DNA of 64,000 nucleotides, from assembly GCF_006965485.1 (NCBI RefSeq), contig NZ_CP041360.1, positions 3,162,001 through 3,226,000 on the forward strand, in the 5' to 3' direction. Position 1 is the stretch's first letter; the number at the start of each line of letters is the position of its first letter. Shown piece by piece: positions 49,977-59,143 of this stretch. This DNA comes from Spirosoma sp. KCTC 42546. Lineage in GTDB: Bacteria > Bacteroidota > Bacteroidia > Cytophagales > Spirosomataceae. Made by a program: the position numbers and the translations under genes. A model generated the notes under the pieces. It saw only the letters and a list, made by a program, of their open reading frames with translations. It did not search any database and was not told where the DNA came from.

Positions 49977-51782
49977 TTACAACGCCAATTCCTTTTCGCT
50001 CACAATCGTAAGTACTTCGGTGTCTTTCAGCCGTACGGCCAAGCCCAGCGTTTTTGGAACTTCGTAGTGGAAGAAAAACTTCATGGTGTGAATCTTACCT
50101 TCGTAAAAAGCCAGTTCATCATCGGCTGGATTCTGGGTCAGTAAAGCTTGTTTGGCCACAACAGCTTGCTTGAGCCACTGCCAGGCGACAACAACAATAC
50201 CGAACATTTCCAGAAACAGCGTGGCATCGGAAAGATACCGCTCAATGTCGCCCTGTTGGGCGTACGGCATCAGACTCGCCATGACTTCCTGGGTTCGTTT
50301 CAACTCAGTCGTGAGTTGGTCGGCGTAGATTTTCAGGTCATCGTGTGTACAGGCTTCGGCAATACTTTTACCGATTTCCTGGAATAGCAACTGTGGCGCC
50401 TTACCGCCTTTCATCGTCATTTTTCGACCCAATAAATCCTGCGCCTGAATACCCGTAGTGCCTTCGTAAATTGGTGTGATACGAATATCGCGGTACATTT
50501 GCTCAACCGGAAAATCTTCCGTAAACCCGTATCCACCAAACGTTTGCAGACTCTGGCTCACGGATTGGACACCCATTTCAGACGGGTACGATTTGGCCAC
50601 AGGCATTAGCAGATCGAGCATCAGGAAGGCATTTTCTTTTTCTTCTCCTTCGGCTACCTCGCTAATGTCGAAGAGCCGGGCGGCTTCGAGGAGCAATGAT
50701 AAAGACCCTTCCGTAACGGCTTTCTGAAACAATAACATTCGCCGAACATCAGGATGGTTAATGATGGGCGTCTGGGGTGAATCCAGGAGGCCTTTCTGGT
50801 TTAATCGCCGACTCTGCGGACGCTCTTTGGCATACTGTAGGGCTGCGTAATAAGCCGCCGTAGAAATGGCAGCAGCTGTCATGCCTACGCCAATTCGGGC
50901 CTCATTCATCATCTGGAACATATAGGGCAAACCCTGATGAGGCTGACCGACCAGATACCCAATCGTATTCTCGTTAGAGCCCATCGTTAGGTGCATGGCC
51001 GGAACACCTTTTTGCCCCATTTTGTGGTATACCCCCGTTGAGGTGACATCATTGTCTATATAACCACCTGCTCCGTCTGGACGATATTTGGGCACGACAA
51101 AGAGCGAAATACCTTTTGTGCCCTTGGGTGCCCCATCAATCCGCGCCAGCATCAGGTGAATAATGTTCTCGGCGGCATCATGGTCGCCCGCCGAGATAAA
51201 TACTTTTTGCCCACTGATTTTATAACTTCCGTCAGGTTGTGGAGTGGCAGATGTGGTAACGTCTGATAGGGACGAACCCGCCTGGGGTTCGGTCAGTGCC
51301 ATGGTTCCCTGCCAGATACCCGCCAGTAGATTGGGTACATAGGCTTCACTTAGCTCAGGTGTGCCGAAGGATGTAATCAGGTGAGCTGCTCCGGAGGTAA
51401 GACCTGTGTACATCATGCCATTGTTGGCCGCCATCACAATGAAACCCACACACGAACTGATCATTTCGGGGAGTTGCTGCCCGCCATGTTCAAATGGAAA
51501 CCCGGCTCCAATCAGTCCGGCTTCGCCCATTGCTTTCAGGTATTCCTTTATTTTCGGGTGGACTGTAACCTGGCCGTTTTTAAGTTCAGGCTGGTTTCTG
51601 TCGACTTCCTTCAGATACGGATGCATAAGCGTATCGGCAATGTAGGTGGCCGAGTCGATTACGAGATTAAAGGTTTCGCGATCATGGGCACTGAAGTAGT
51701 CATATTTAGTTAGCTCTTCGGCCTTAAAAACTTCATGCAGCAGAAAATGCAGATTGCGTTTGCTAAAATAGGTCGTTGCCAT
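49977..51782 (-). CDS. Acyl-CoA dehydrogenase family protein, long form
   Basis: A 601-residue FAD-dependent acyl-CoA dehydrogenase in the long (ACAD with extra C-terminal domain) group that oxidises an acyl-CoA to the enoyl form. The FAD/substrate motifs are GTMALTEPQAGSSLSDVTTSA and YKISGQKVFISAGDHD; MGQKGVPAMHLTMG and MMNEARIGVGMTAAAISTAAYY follow; QTFGGYGFTEDFPVEQMYRDIRITPIYEGTTGIQAQDLLGRK holds the catalytic Glu of YEGT. The C-terminal ~120 residues are a helical extension. Probably works in beta-oxidation; chain length is unknown. Confidence 0.92.
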   Translation of the reverse strand: MATTYFSKRNLHFLLHEVFKAEELTKYDYFSAHDRETFNLVIDSATYIADTLMHPYLKEVDRNQPELKNGQVTVHPKIKEYLKAMGEAGLIGAGFPFEHGGQQLPEMISSCVGFIVMAANNGMMYTGLTSGAAHLITSFGTPELSEAYVPNLLAGIWQGTMALTEPQAGSSLSDVTTSATPQPDGSYKISGQKVFISAGDHDAAENIIHLMLARIDGAPKGTKGISLFVVPKYRPDGAGGYIDNDVTSTGVYHKMGQKGVPAMHLTMGSNENTIGYLVGQPHQGLPYMFQMMNEARIGVGMTAAAISTAAYYAALQYAKERPQSRRLNQKGLLDSPQTPIINHPDVRRMLLFQKAVTEGSLSLLLEAARLFDISEVAEGEEKENAFLMLDLLMPVAKSYPSEMGVQSVSQSLQTFGGYGFTEDFPVEQMYRDIRITPIYEGTTGIQAQDLLGRKMTMKGGKAPQLLFQEIGKSIAEACTHDDLKIYADQLTTELKRTQEVMASLMPYAQQGDIERYLSDATLFLEMFGIVVVAWQWLKQAVVAKQALLTQNPADDELAFYEGKIHTMKFFFHYEVPKTLGLAVRLKDTEVLTIVSEKELAL

Positions 51783-51935
51783 GTGGGGCGGTCAGGTTAA
51801 TAGGAGGTACACAAATTGTAGATGTACAGGGCTAAAAATACCACCTTTTGGCCCACTATTTGTACAGCTATCACAAAACTATCGTTTACTTTACACCGTT
51901 TACTATACGGTGATCAAACAAATTAACTATCAAAC

Positions 51936-52463
51936 ATGAAAAACCTAATTGCAGTATTCGTTCTCCTGCTGGCGATTGTACCGCTGGTAAAGGCGCAGGA
52001 CAAGGCGCCAGCGAGCCCGAAAGTAACGGTCGAAAGCCCGGACAAAAACATTAAAGTTGTGTATGGTCAACCCTCGAAGAAAGGTCGGGTTATTTTTGGT
52101 GCCGAAGGATCAACTAGTTTAGAAAAATACGGTAAAGTTTGGCGTACCGGTGCGAATGAAGCTACCGAGGTAACCTTCAAAAGTGATGTTATGTTTGGCG
52201 GCAAAATGGTGAAAGCAGGTACCTATACACTGTTCACCATTCCAGGCGAAAAAGAGTGGAGTGTAATCCTGAACAGTACACTGGGTCAATGGGGGGCATA
52301 TGACTATGATAAAATCAAAGGTACCGATGTGGCTTCAATTAAAGTCCCGGTTTCTATGAATAAAACACCTATCGAAAAATTGACCATTACCCCTGCCAAC
52401 AGCAGTATTGCTATTGCCTGGGACAATATGACAATTTCGGTTCCCGTAATGAAACACGGTTGA
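51936..52463 (+). CDS. DUF2911 domain protein, short form
   Basis: A 175-residue exported protein: signal MKNLIAVFVLLLAIVPLVKAQ, then a DUF2911 domain with VVYGQPSKKGRVIFGAEGS, EKYGKVWRTGANEATEVTFKSDVMFGGKMVKAGTYTLFTIPGEKEWSVILN and SVPVMK at the end. Paralogue of 27881-28786 without the helical tail. Unknown function. Confidence 0.85.
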   Translation: MKNLIAVFVLLLAIVPLVKAQDKAPASPKVTVESPDKNIKVVYGQPSKKGRVIFGAEGSTSLEKYGKVWRTGANEATEVTFKSDVMFGGKMVKAGTYTLFTIPGEKEWSVILNSTLGQWGAYDYDKIKGTDVASIKVPVSMNKTPIEKLTITPANSSIAIAWDNMTISVPVMKHG

Positions 52464-52504
52464 TTTTAATGCCTGATAGACAACTACGTTTATCCAGAAA
52501 ATGA

Positions 52505-52541
52505 ATAATAAGGCCCAGCCCAAAAGGTTGGGCCTTATTAT
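52505..52541 (+). terminator. Intrinsic terminator after the DUF2911 gene
   Basis: ATAATAAGGCCCAGCC (52505-52520) pairs with 52526-52541 with one wobble, loop CAAAA. A-rich on both sides. Confidence 0.8.
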
Positions 52542-52729
52542 ATAAAAAAAGATTGGTTATTAGCCTGTTGAGGCTAGAAGCCAGTTTTTTTATGAGTATT
52601 TTTTTTGGGAATTTGCTTATGAACAGACTACTTGATCATTTAATCGACCTTTAACGAAAAAAAATGGTATAAGTAGTTAACAAACAAACGTTTATCGCGT
52701 TATTTGCGAAACACGTAACCAGATACCCG

Positions 52730-53605
52730 ATGATGAAACGCTACTTACTGTATGTACTGCTCGGCTTAGCCGTACTGCCCACCTACGGTCAGGGCGTTAC
52801 GGACTATTATCGGGTACCCGAAAAGGACCAACAATATAACCGATTGCTGACTCGATATGGGGGGGCACAGATTCGGGATCGATGGTATGTGGCACTCGAT
52901 GGCTTTGTTCGAACGGACCGCGCTCAACTCGATAATTCCATCAATGGATTGGTTGAAAGTGATCTGGTAGGTAAGCTGGGCTGGGGCGTTTTGCTCGGCT
53001 GGACTTACCGCGAACGCTGGACTGTAGAAGGGGGCTATGCCCGTATGCCAATTCATACGCAGGTGGCGATCAGTAACACGAATCCTCCTTTATCATTTCG
53101 TTCTACCAATGACCGCAATGCGTTTGTTCTACGCGGTAAACACCTGGTGTTGTCGACCAGTAAACCCTGGTTACGATCAGGCTTTTGGGTAACTGGTGGC
53201 ATGTGGGTTGTACCAAACAGTGGTCAGGAAGAAAACCGTATTTCGGTAACTGGCTACCGCTATCAGGGCTGGTGGGAAGCACCAGAGTCCTTCAAATTAA
53301 CCAGCGAGAGTCGCAGCAATTCGCAAATGACCACCCTGGCTGAATTAGGCGTGGAATATAATGTCCGGTTAAGTAACGCTCTTGATCTGGGCATTTCGGC
53401 GCGTAAGCTGTGGGGACTTGCCAATGCCGTTACTACTGATGTTACGTATACAGCTTATCGTACCCCTTCTCAACAGGCGCAGCTTCAGGGTGCGGGTACT
53501 GGTATGAGTTTTGGCGTTACCCTTCGCTATAGCTATGCCACTCGGCGGCATCAGACGAATGTACTGGACATACAGGGTAAAAACCGGGGAAGTAAAATCC
53601 AATAG
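52730..53605 (+). CDS. Outer-membrane beta-barrel protein of unknown function
   Basis: A 291-residue exported protein, signal MMKRYLLYVLLGLAVLPTYGQ; repeated amphipathic strands (RWYVALDGFVRTD, GWGVLLGWTYRERWTVEGGYARM, LRSGFWVTGGMWVV, TTLAELGVEYNVRLSNALDLGISARKLWGL) and a basic tail. A barrel of about 10 strands is plausible. No family assigned. Ends before a terminator at 53713. Confidence 0.68.
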   Translation: MMKRYLLYVLLGLAVLPTYGQGVTDYYRVPEKDQQYNRLLTRYGGAQIRDRWYVALDGFVRTDRAQLDNSINGLVESDLVGKLGWGVLLGWTYRERWTVEGGYARMPIHTQVAISNTNPPLSFRSTNDRNAFVLRGKHLVLSTSKPWLRSGFWVTGGMWVVPNSGQEENRISVTGYRYQGWWEAPESFKLTSESRSNSQMTTLAELGVEYNVRLSNALDLGISARKLWGLANAVTTDVTYTAYRTPSQQAQLQGAGTGMSFGVTLRYSYATRRHQTNVLDIQGKNRGSKIQ

Positions 53606-53712
53606 ATCAGGAACAACAGATGTATATAGATGTATTATCTATTATCTAGGATGTATGACTAAAGGTCACTTCCTAATCTATTCATACAGGCTACATGAAT
53701 CTAGTAAAGAGT

Positions 53713-53740
53713 AGGCGGCTTAGATGGCCGCCTTTTTTTG
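53713..53740 (+). terminator. Intrinsic terminator after the barrel gene
   Basis: AGGCGGC (53713-53719) with GCCGCCT (53727-53733) followed by seven T's. Confidence 0.8.
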
Positions 53741-53746
53741 TGCGTT

Positions 53747-53821
53747 GTTGTAGTACCGACCGTCCCGGTCGGGTGATAGACTATTAGATACACGGCCGAC
53801 CGGGACAGTCGGTACTACAAC
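53747..53821. repeat. TAGTACCGACCGTCCCGGTCGG inverted repeat
   Basis: Arms 53747-53772 and 53796-53821 (26 nt) match at 25 of 26 positions. Each arm also contains its own palindrome, CCGACCGTCCCGGTCGG, so a cloverleaf form is possible. Related to 44537-44612. Confidence 0.9.
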
Positions 53822-53868
53822 TACAAACAGAAAGGTTAAGACAGTCTCTATTTTAACGCTGCATATAC

Positions 53869-55839
53869 ATGAATCGGTTGATACGGTATCTTTTTGTTCT
53901 AGGCCTCCTGATTACGCATATTGCCCTGGCCGATGTTCGTTTGCCGAATGTGTTTGGTTCGCATATGGTGCTACAACGTCGGAAACCGGTTCCGGTTTGG
54001 GGCTGGGCAGATCCAGGCGAAAAAGTGACCGTAACCGTAAACGCTCAGGTAAAAACAGCTAAAGCAGGCAAAGATGGGAAGTGGAAGATTACACTTGATC
54101 CGATGGAAGCGGGTGGTCCGTATCAGTTCGTTGTGAAGGGAAAGAGAAACACGCTTACACTTGATGATGTACTCACTGGCGAAGTATGGATTTGCTCGGG
54201 CCAGTCGAATATGGAATGGTCGCTGAGTGCGGCCGCCAATGCAAAAACGGAAATTCCGACGGCCAACTATCCCAACATCCGGCAATTGCAGGTGCGGAAA
54301 GCGGTAAGTTTAACCCCGAAAGACGATATCCTGGGCAACTGGAGTGTGTGTACACCCGAAACCGCTCCCCAATTTACCGCTGTTGGCTACTTCTTTGCCA
54401 AACAGCTTCAGCAGGAACTTAACGTGCCCATCGGCTTGATTAATACATCGTGGGGCGGTACACATTCTGAAACCTGGACCAGTCGCGAAGCGATGCTAAG
54501 TGACCCGGAACTAAACCCAGCCGTAGCCAATCTGCCTGCCGATTTTTCGGCAACCGATCAAAAACAAAACGAACGGCTAAAACAACTGCTTCAGGAAAAG
54601 CAGGGTGGGATGCTTCCGTCCGTAGCCGAAGAAAAAACATGGTCAAAGGTAGAGGTGAACGATAGTCAATGGCTTACAATGAAGCTACCCCAGGCCTGGG
54701 AGTTTCAGGGTGGCTTACCCAATTTTGACGGCGTTGTGTGGTTTCGTCGTGAGGTGATCATTCCAGCAGATGCTGATTTGACCAATGCGAAACTAAGCCT
54801 TGGGTCAATTGATGATATTGATTCAACCTTCGTGAATGGCCAGTTTGTAGGATTCACTAACAGCTACAATACTCCTCGATCCTATAAATTACCGGATGGG
54901 GCATTGAAGCCGGGCCGAAACGTGATTGCCGTACGCGTGAATGACACGGGCGGTGGGGGCGGATTTATAGGCGAAGCGGGCGACATGACCTTGTCAACAG
55001 CGAAACTGAATATGCCCCTGGCGGGTGATTGGCGGTACCGGATTGCGAGGGTGGGTGCATTAGCAGCCGGAGGTAACCCGAATACCTATGCAACCTTACT
55101 ATTTAACGCCATGCTGAAACCACTGATTCCGTATGCCATCGAAGGCGCTATCTGGTATCAGGGAGAGTCAAACGCAGGTCGGGCTTATCAATATCGAAAA
55201 GCGTTTCCATTGATGATTCAGGACTGGCGGCAGCGCTGGGGATACGATTTTCCGTTCCTGTTTGTCCAACTTGCCAGTTTCAACGCAGCCAACGGCGACA
55301 GTCAGCATGGGAGTTCCTGGGCTGAATTACGGGAAGCACAAGCCCTGACGCTTCAACTGCCGAATACGGGCATGGCCGTTACGTCGGATATTGGCGAACG
55401 GACGGATATTCATCCGAAAAATAAACTGGATGTGGGTAAACGCTTAGCTGCCGAAGCCATGCGGGTTGCCTACCAGAAAAACGACGATGCATCGCGCGGC
55501 CCGCAACTCGAAAAAATGACTGTTGAGGGAAATCGGGCTATGCTGACGTTTCGAAACATAGGAACTGGCTTGCTGGCCAAGGATAAATATGGCTACCTCA
55601 AAGGGTTTGAAGTGGCCGGAGCTGATCAGAAATTTTACTTCGCCAAAGCTGAAATTCAGGGTAATTCAGTAGTTGTTCATGCTGATTCGGTAACCGTACC
55701 CGTGGCTGTCCATTATGGCTGGGCTGATGATAATGGTGAAGTGAATTTGTACAACAAAGAAGGGTTTCCCGCTATACCGTTTCGTACTGATACCTGGAAA
55801 GGAATCACGGAAGCGGTTAAATTCCCCGATCCAAAGTAA
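53869..55839 (+). CDS. Sialate O-acetylesterase (SASA family)
   Basis: A 656-residue exported esterase that removes O-acetyl groups from sialic acid or other glycans. A signal region (1-21) precedes LPNVFGSHMVLQRRKPVPVWGWADPG, an N-terminal beta-sandwich; the catalytic SGNH part starts GEVWICSGQSNMEWSL (the nucleophile Ser in GQSNM), with GLINTSWGGTHSETW, a galactose-binding-like insertion (about 220-385, FVNGQFVGFTNSYN...GRNVIAVRVNDTGGGGGF), AIWYQGESNAGR, and a distal TSDIGERTDIHPKNK holding the Asp/His. It ends with a beta-rich domain. It complements the GH20 enzyme in glycan processing. Confidence 0.92.
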   Translation: MNRLIRYLFVLGLLITHIALADVRLPNVFGSHMVLQRRKPVPVWGWADPGEKVTVTVNAQVKTAKAGKDGKWKITLDPMEAGGPYQFVVKGKRNTLTLDDVLTGEVWICSGQSNMEWSLSAAANAKTEIPTANYPNIRQLQVRKAVSLTPKDDILGNWSVCTPETAPQFTAVGYFFAKQLQQELNVPIGLINTSWGGTHSETWTSREAMLSDPELNPAVANLPADFSATDQKQNERLKQLLQEKQGGMLPSVAEEKTWSKVEVNDSQWLTMKLPQAWEFQGGLPNFDGVVWFRREVIIPADADLTNAKLSLGSIDDIDSTFVNGQFVGFTNSYNTPRSYKLPDGALKPGRNVIAVRVNDTGGGGGFIGEAGDMTLSTAKLNMPLAGDWRYRIARVGALAAGGNPNTYATLLFNAMLKPLIPYAIEGAIWYQGESNAGRAYQYRKAFPLMIQDWRQRWGYDFPFLFVQLASFNAANGDSQHGSSWAELREAQALTLQLPNTGMAVTSDIGERTDIHPKNKLDVGKRLAAEAMRVAYQKNDDASRGPQLEKMTVEGNRAMLTFRNIGTGLLAKDKYGYLKGFEVAGADQKFYFAKAEIQGNSVVVHADSVTVPVAVHYGWADDNGEVNLYNKEGFPAIPFRTDTWKGITEAVKFPDPK

Positions 55840-55916
55840 GCCAGCTATACTTTGATGCTGAGCAGGTTATATATATATTCCTGTCAGCAAAAAAACACTA
55901 ACAACCTGCTATTAAC

Positions 55917-56630
55917 ATGTACCGACAACTTTACGTCAGCCTGACTATTTTAGTAGCAATGACTACCACCTTTACCCAGGCTCAGGTTGAGTATAATACT
56001 ATTCAGAATGTTCGTATTTCAGCCCCTTCATTTGCTAGTTTTCATGGGGTAGAAGGATCGCCGTATATACCCAGCGATACGGTACGAAATGGCTGGCTGG
56101 TTGTTGGTAATAAACGGGTAGTCAGCAAACTACGGTATAATAGCCAAACAGGACAGGTCGAATATGCACAGGGCAACCAGATTGTAACCCCTGTAAATGC
56201 GGTTGCTGATTTCGTAATCCTGGAGCCGGATACCGTACATTTTCAAAAAGGCTTTCCCGCTATTGGTACGAGATCAACGAACGATTTTTACCAAATTCTT
56301 TTTGATGGGCGGAAGACAAAACTTGTCCGGTTCATCTACTCAACCGTTAAAATCAACAACGATGCCATGTCTGATGATTACGGGAAAAAGAAGTACACCA
56401 AACGGGAGGATTATTACGTCTGGGTTTCTAAAGGGCAACCTGCTGCCGAAAACTATTTCGTAAAATTAGCCGACGGCGAAATGAACTCGGTTTTAGCAAC
56501 TAAAAAATCATTGGTAAGTCTATTCCCAAAGAATGCCGATCAAATCGAACGATATATAGCCGACCAAAAACTAAAACTTAAATCCTGGTCTGAATTTGCT
56601 GGGGTATTGAGGTTTTTGGAGACCCAATAA
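55917..56630 (+). CDS. Hypothetical secreted protein
   Basis: A 237-residue exported protein: signal MYRQLYVSLTILVAMTTTFTQAQ; then strand-rich sequence (RNGWLVVGNKRVVSKLRYNSQTGQVEYAQGN, ADFVILEPDTVHFQKGFP) and a charged C-terminus with helix AENYFVKLADGEMNSVLATKKSLVSLFPKNADQIERYIADQKLKLKSWSEFAGVLRFLE. No family. The upstream leader has a short AGCAGGTT/AACCTGCT dyad (55861-55868 and 55903-55910). Confidence 0.65.
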   Translation: MYRQLYVSLTILVAMTTTFTQAQVEYNTIQNVRISAPSFASFHGVEGSPYIPSDTVRNGWLVVGNKRVVSKLRYNSQTGQVEYAQGNQIVTPVNAVADFVILEPDTVHFQKGFPAIGTRSTNDFYQILFDGRKTKLVRFIYSTVKINNDAMSDDYGKKKYTKREDYYVWVSKGQPAAENYFVKLADGEMNSVLATKKSLVSLFPKNADQIERYIADQKLKLKSWSEFAGVLRFLETQ

Positions 56631-56660
56631 TCTGAGCCTAAAAGGCGGCCCTGTAGGGAG

Positions 56661-57101
56661 TTATTGATTTCTCATTTCCAGCATCCGCATGGGCATACTG
56701 TCAATTGTCCTAAACAGTTCATTTACGGTGACTGGCTTTTTGTAGACCTGTTTGATGCCACCGTCTTTGCCGATTAACCAGCCCAGGAAATCAACCGATG
56801 GGTCTAACTTGTACTTCTGGATCAAAAATTGACGATCCGGCTCCGTTATCTGCGATCCAATAAGCACAAGTACCTCTACATCGCGCTCAACTAATCCTGC
56901 CTTACCTTCATTCAAAGCTTTTTGCTGATTAGCTAGAAAAGGCTGTGTGTTATCACGGCTATAGAGCAACAGGACACGACGTTTATCCTTCTTTTCGTGT
57001 AACATCGCTTTAAGCGACTTTGGTTGGCTTGCAGCGCTTTCCATAATAGGCATGATTCCCATTAATAGGACCATCAGACGTATCAACCAGTAAGTTCGCA
57101 T
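56661..57101 (-). CDS. DUF4174 domain secreted protein
   Basis: A 146-residue exported protein starting at 57101 (MRTYWLIRLMVLLMGIMPIMESAAS). Domain: KRRVLLLYSRDNTQPFLANQQKALNEGKAGLVERDVEVLVLIGSQI and LIGKDGGIKQVYKKPVTVNELFRTIDSMPMRMLEM, a thioredoxin-like DUF4174 shape without redox cysteines. Lies beside the GroES-like gene on the same strand, 83 bp apart. Function unknown. Confidence 0.75.
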   Translation of the reverse strand: MRTYWLIRLMVLLMGIMPIMESAASQPKSLKAMLHEKKDKRRVLLLYSRDNTQPFLANQQKALNEGKAGLVERDVEVLVLIGSQITEPDRQFLIQKYKLDPSVDFLGWLIGKDGGIKQVYKKPVTVNELFRTIDSMPMRMLEMRNQ

Positions 57102-57184
57102 CGTGTTTGTGTAATGCGGCTTTTCAGACGCAGATTTTGCAGACTTTCTACGACCTTTCTGCCGCATTGCTCATCGGAATCGTA

Positions 57185-57559
57185 TTACAAATCCTCCAGT
57201 CGTTCCAGCATCAGAATTGACCCCTGAGGTACAATAACGTAGTTTTCTCCTTCGTATTGAACATCAATGGCGTTTCGTTGCAGGTAGAGAGCTAAATCGC
57301 CTTCCTGTGCCTGGAGCGGCATATATTTCACTTTTTCTTCGGTTTCTTTCCAGGGTTCGTCTTCAGTTGGATTGGGAATAGGATAGCCCGGTCCAACCTT
57401 TATAACGTAGCCTGCCTGTACCTGTTCTTTCTCCTGTACGGTTGGCGGTAAATACAAACCGCTCGATGTGCGGTCGGTCGGATCTTTCGGTTTAATCAGT
57501 ACCCGGTCGCCTACAACAATCAGGCGTTTCAGTTTATTATCGGCAGTAATCCCAAGCAT
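57185..57559 (-). CDS. Divergent GroES-family co-chaperone
   Basis: A 124-residue cpn10-like protein: NKLKRLIVVGDRVLIKPKDPTDRTSSGLYLPPTVQEKEQVQAGYVIKVGPG, with the mobile-loop segment DRTSSGLYLPP that contacts GroEL, and YVIVPQGSILMLERL at the end. An insertion between GPG and the C-terminus (YPIPNPTEDEPWKETEEKVKYMPLQAQ) makes it longer than the standard 95 residues. GroEL is not adjacent, so it is probably a second, specialised copy. Confidence 0.85.
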   Translation of the reverse strand: MLGITADNKLKRLIVVGDRVLIKPKDPTDRTSSGLYLPPTVQEKEQVQAGYVIKVGPGYPIPNPTEDEPWKETEEKVKYMPLQAQEGDLALYLQRNAIDVQYEGENYVIVPQGSILMLERLEDL

Positions 57560-57706
57560 GGTAGTTTTCAGTCAATACAAGCAATAAAAGGCCGACTTTG
57601 CGGTCGTGAGTCGATAGGCAAAAATCGGGCTAGCTGAGTGATTAAGTCAAAATGTCAGGATTCAATGAACCAATTACCTACCAGAACGAATCGACCAATG
57701 GCAATG

Positions 57707-57919
57707 CTATGGTACCGGATCGTAGCCATGACCACCCCAGGGATGGCAACGACTGATGCGTTTCAGGCCCATCCACCCACCCCGAATAGCTCCATGTTTG
57801 CCAATGGCCCCGATTGTGTATTGAGAACAGGTTGGGGTATACCGGCAGGCATTGGGGAAATAAGGTGACACAATGGCCTGATAAATTTTAACCAGCCCAA
57901 TGAGAATTGTTTTCATCAT
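57707..57919 (-). CDS. yidD: Membrane protein insertion efficiency factor YidD
   Basis: A 70-residue protein with a short amphipathic N-terminus ([18 protein letters not shown]) and the signature [46 protein letters not shown]. It helps YidC insert inner-membrane proteins. Start at 57919 (or Met2 57916). In many genomes it sits with rnpA and yidC; here it is isolated. Confidence 0.95.
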   Translation of the reverse strand: MMKTILIGLVKIYQAIVSPYFPNACRYTPTCSQYTIGAIGKHGAIRGGWMGLKRISRCHPWGGHGYDPVP

Positions 57920-57963
57920 ACACGCATAAACAATAAAACGCCCAAAAACTTTCCCGCAATATG

Positions 57964-57971
57964 TATCTTTG
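57964..57971 (+). promoter_or_regulatory. Bacteroidota -7 box (TATCTTTG) for lgt
   Basis: TATCTTTG lies 136 bp ahead of the lgt ATG. If used, the mRNA leader includes the 58002-58085 hairpin. No obvious -33 element. Confidence 0.45.
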
Positions 57972-58001
57972 TCCGCCGTCGTTAGTTGGTATCATACTCT
58001 T

Positions 58002-58085
58002 GTTTGACGTCTGTAGTTTAAAGTTTGACGTTTGTACTTCCTGAGATAACTCTTGACGTCAGACTTTAAACTACAGACGTCAAAC
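58002..58085. repeat. TTTGACGTCTGTAGTTTAA inverted repeat, leader of lgt
   Basis: Arms 58002-58031 and 58056-58085 (30 nt) match at 29 of 30 positions. The sequence belongs to the TTTGAGGTTTGA/TTTGACGTTTG family of 39846-41936. It sits 22 bp ahead of lgt. Confidence 0.9.
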
Positions 58086-58107
58086 CTTAAACGTATTTAC
58101 TCATTTT

Positions 58108-58953
58108 ATGCTTCAATACATTATTTGGGAAGTTAATCCTGAAATTTTTCACATTGGCTCGTTCTCAGTGCGCTGGTATGGGTTGCTGTTCGCGCTGGGT
58201 TTTCTGATTGGAATGCAGATTATGAGCTACATTTTCAAAAAAGAAGATAAGCCTGTTGCTGATACCGACACGTTGTTGATTTACATGGTTGTTGCCACGA
58301 TTCTCGGGGCTCGGATTGGCCATTTCCTCTTTTATGAACCAGAAGTTTTACTGCATCATCCGTTAACTGTTATTACACCACCCTTTGCCGGGTTGGCCAG
58401 TCACGGGGCCACTATTGGTATTTTGACAGGCCTATGGCTCTATTCCCGTCGAAAAGAGAGTCGGCTAACTAACCAGACGTTTCTGTGGGTGACAGACCGC
58501 ATCGTTATCGTAGTGGCCCTGGCAGGAGCCTGCATTCGTTTTGGTAATCTGATGAACTCCGAAATTGTGGGTCGCCCAACGGATGTGCCCTGGGCATTTG
58601 TGTTCATGAATAATAATGAATATGCTAAAATTCCGCGTCACCCGGCTCAGCTCTATGAATCCATTACCTGTCTGGTGATCTTCTTTATTCTGCTCTGGTT
58701 CTGGAATCGGAAGAGAGAGCTAACACCCCGTGGCAGCATGTTGGGTATTTTCCTGATCTGGATATTTGGACTGCGTTTCTTTTATGAATACCTGAAAGAA
58801 AATCAGGTACCATTTGAAGATAGCCTGCCCTTAAATGTGGGCCAGATTTTAAGTATCCCGGCGGTGTTGATGGGTGTTTATTTCCTGGTACGGAGTTATC
58901 GGAGTCCAGTTGTACTACCTGCACGCGACGAGCCGAAAGAGATTGAGTCCTAA
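58108..58953 (+). CDS. lgt: Prolipoprotein diacylglyceryl transferase Lgt
   Basis: A 281-residue polytopic inner-membrane enzyme that transfers diacylglycerol from phosphatidylglycerol to the lipobox cysteine of prolipoproteins, the first step in lipoprotein maturation. Signature VVALAGACIRFGNLMNSEIVGRPTDVPWAFVF, with R/N/E of the R-x-GN-x-x-N-x-E motif; SVRWYGLLFALGFLIG, LLIYMVVATILGARIGHFLFYEPE and HPAQLYESITCLVIFFILLWFWNRK are also typical. This window alone encodes many predicted Lgt substrates. Confidence 0.96.
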   Translation: MLQYIIWEVNPEIFHIGSFSVRWYGLLFALGFLIGMQIMSYIFKKEDKPVADTDTLLIYMVVATILGARIGHFLFYEPEVLLHHPLTVITPPFAGLASHGATIGILTGLWLYSRRKESRLTNQTFLWVTDRIVIVVALAGACIRFGNLMNSEIVGRPTDVPWAFVFMNNNEYAKIPRHPAQLYESITCLVIFFILLWFWNRKRELTPRGSMLGIFLIWIFGLRFFYEYLKENQVPFEDSLPLNVGQILSIPAVLMGVYFLVRSYRSPVVLPARDEPKEIES

Positions 58954-58985
58954 CTTGTCAGACATTGAAATTATCGGCTTAGCCC

Positions 58986-59050
58986 TCTTTTTTTGACAGG
59001 ATTACAGAATTAAATCGCAGAAAAAATCCTGTTAATCCTGTCAAAAAAGA
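58986..59050. repeat. TTTGACAGGATTACAG-family inverted repeat
   Basis: A left arm with TTTTTTTGACAGGATTACAG (58986-59009) and right arm 59026-59050 pair fully except one gap and one end mismatch. Identical in type to 7811-7887. Between lgt and the DPP4 gene. Confidence 0.85.
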
Positions 59051-59102
59051 ACTTGTCCTACAACACCGAACCTATTGTAAGACGGGAACTCAGAAAATGC
59101 TG

Positions 59103-59110
59103 TATTTTTG
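59103..59110 (+). promoter_or_regulatory. Bacteroidota -7 box (TATTTTTG) for the DPP4-type gene
   Basis: TATTTTTG fits TAnnTTTG; a TTG at 59075-59077 is 25 bp upstream. The box overlaps a possible TTG start at 59108, so translation should start later (GTG 59144). Confidence 0.55.
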
Positions 59111-59143
59111 AAGGTAACTTACCTCATCTATACACTTCATTCT

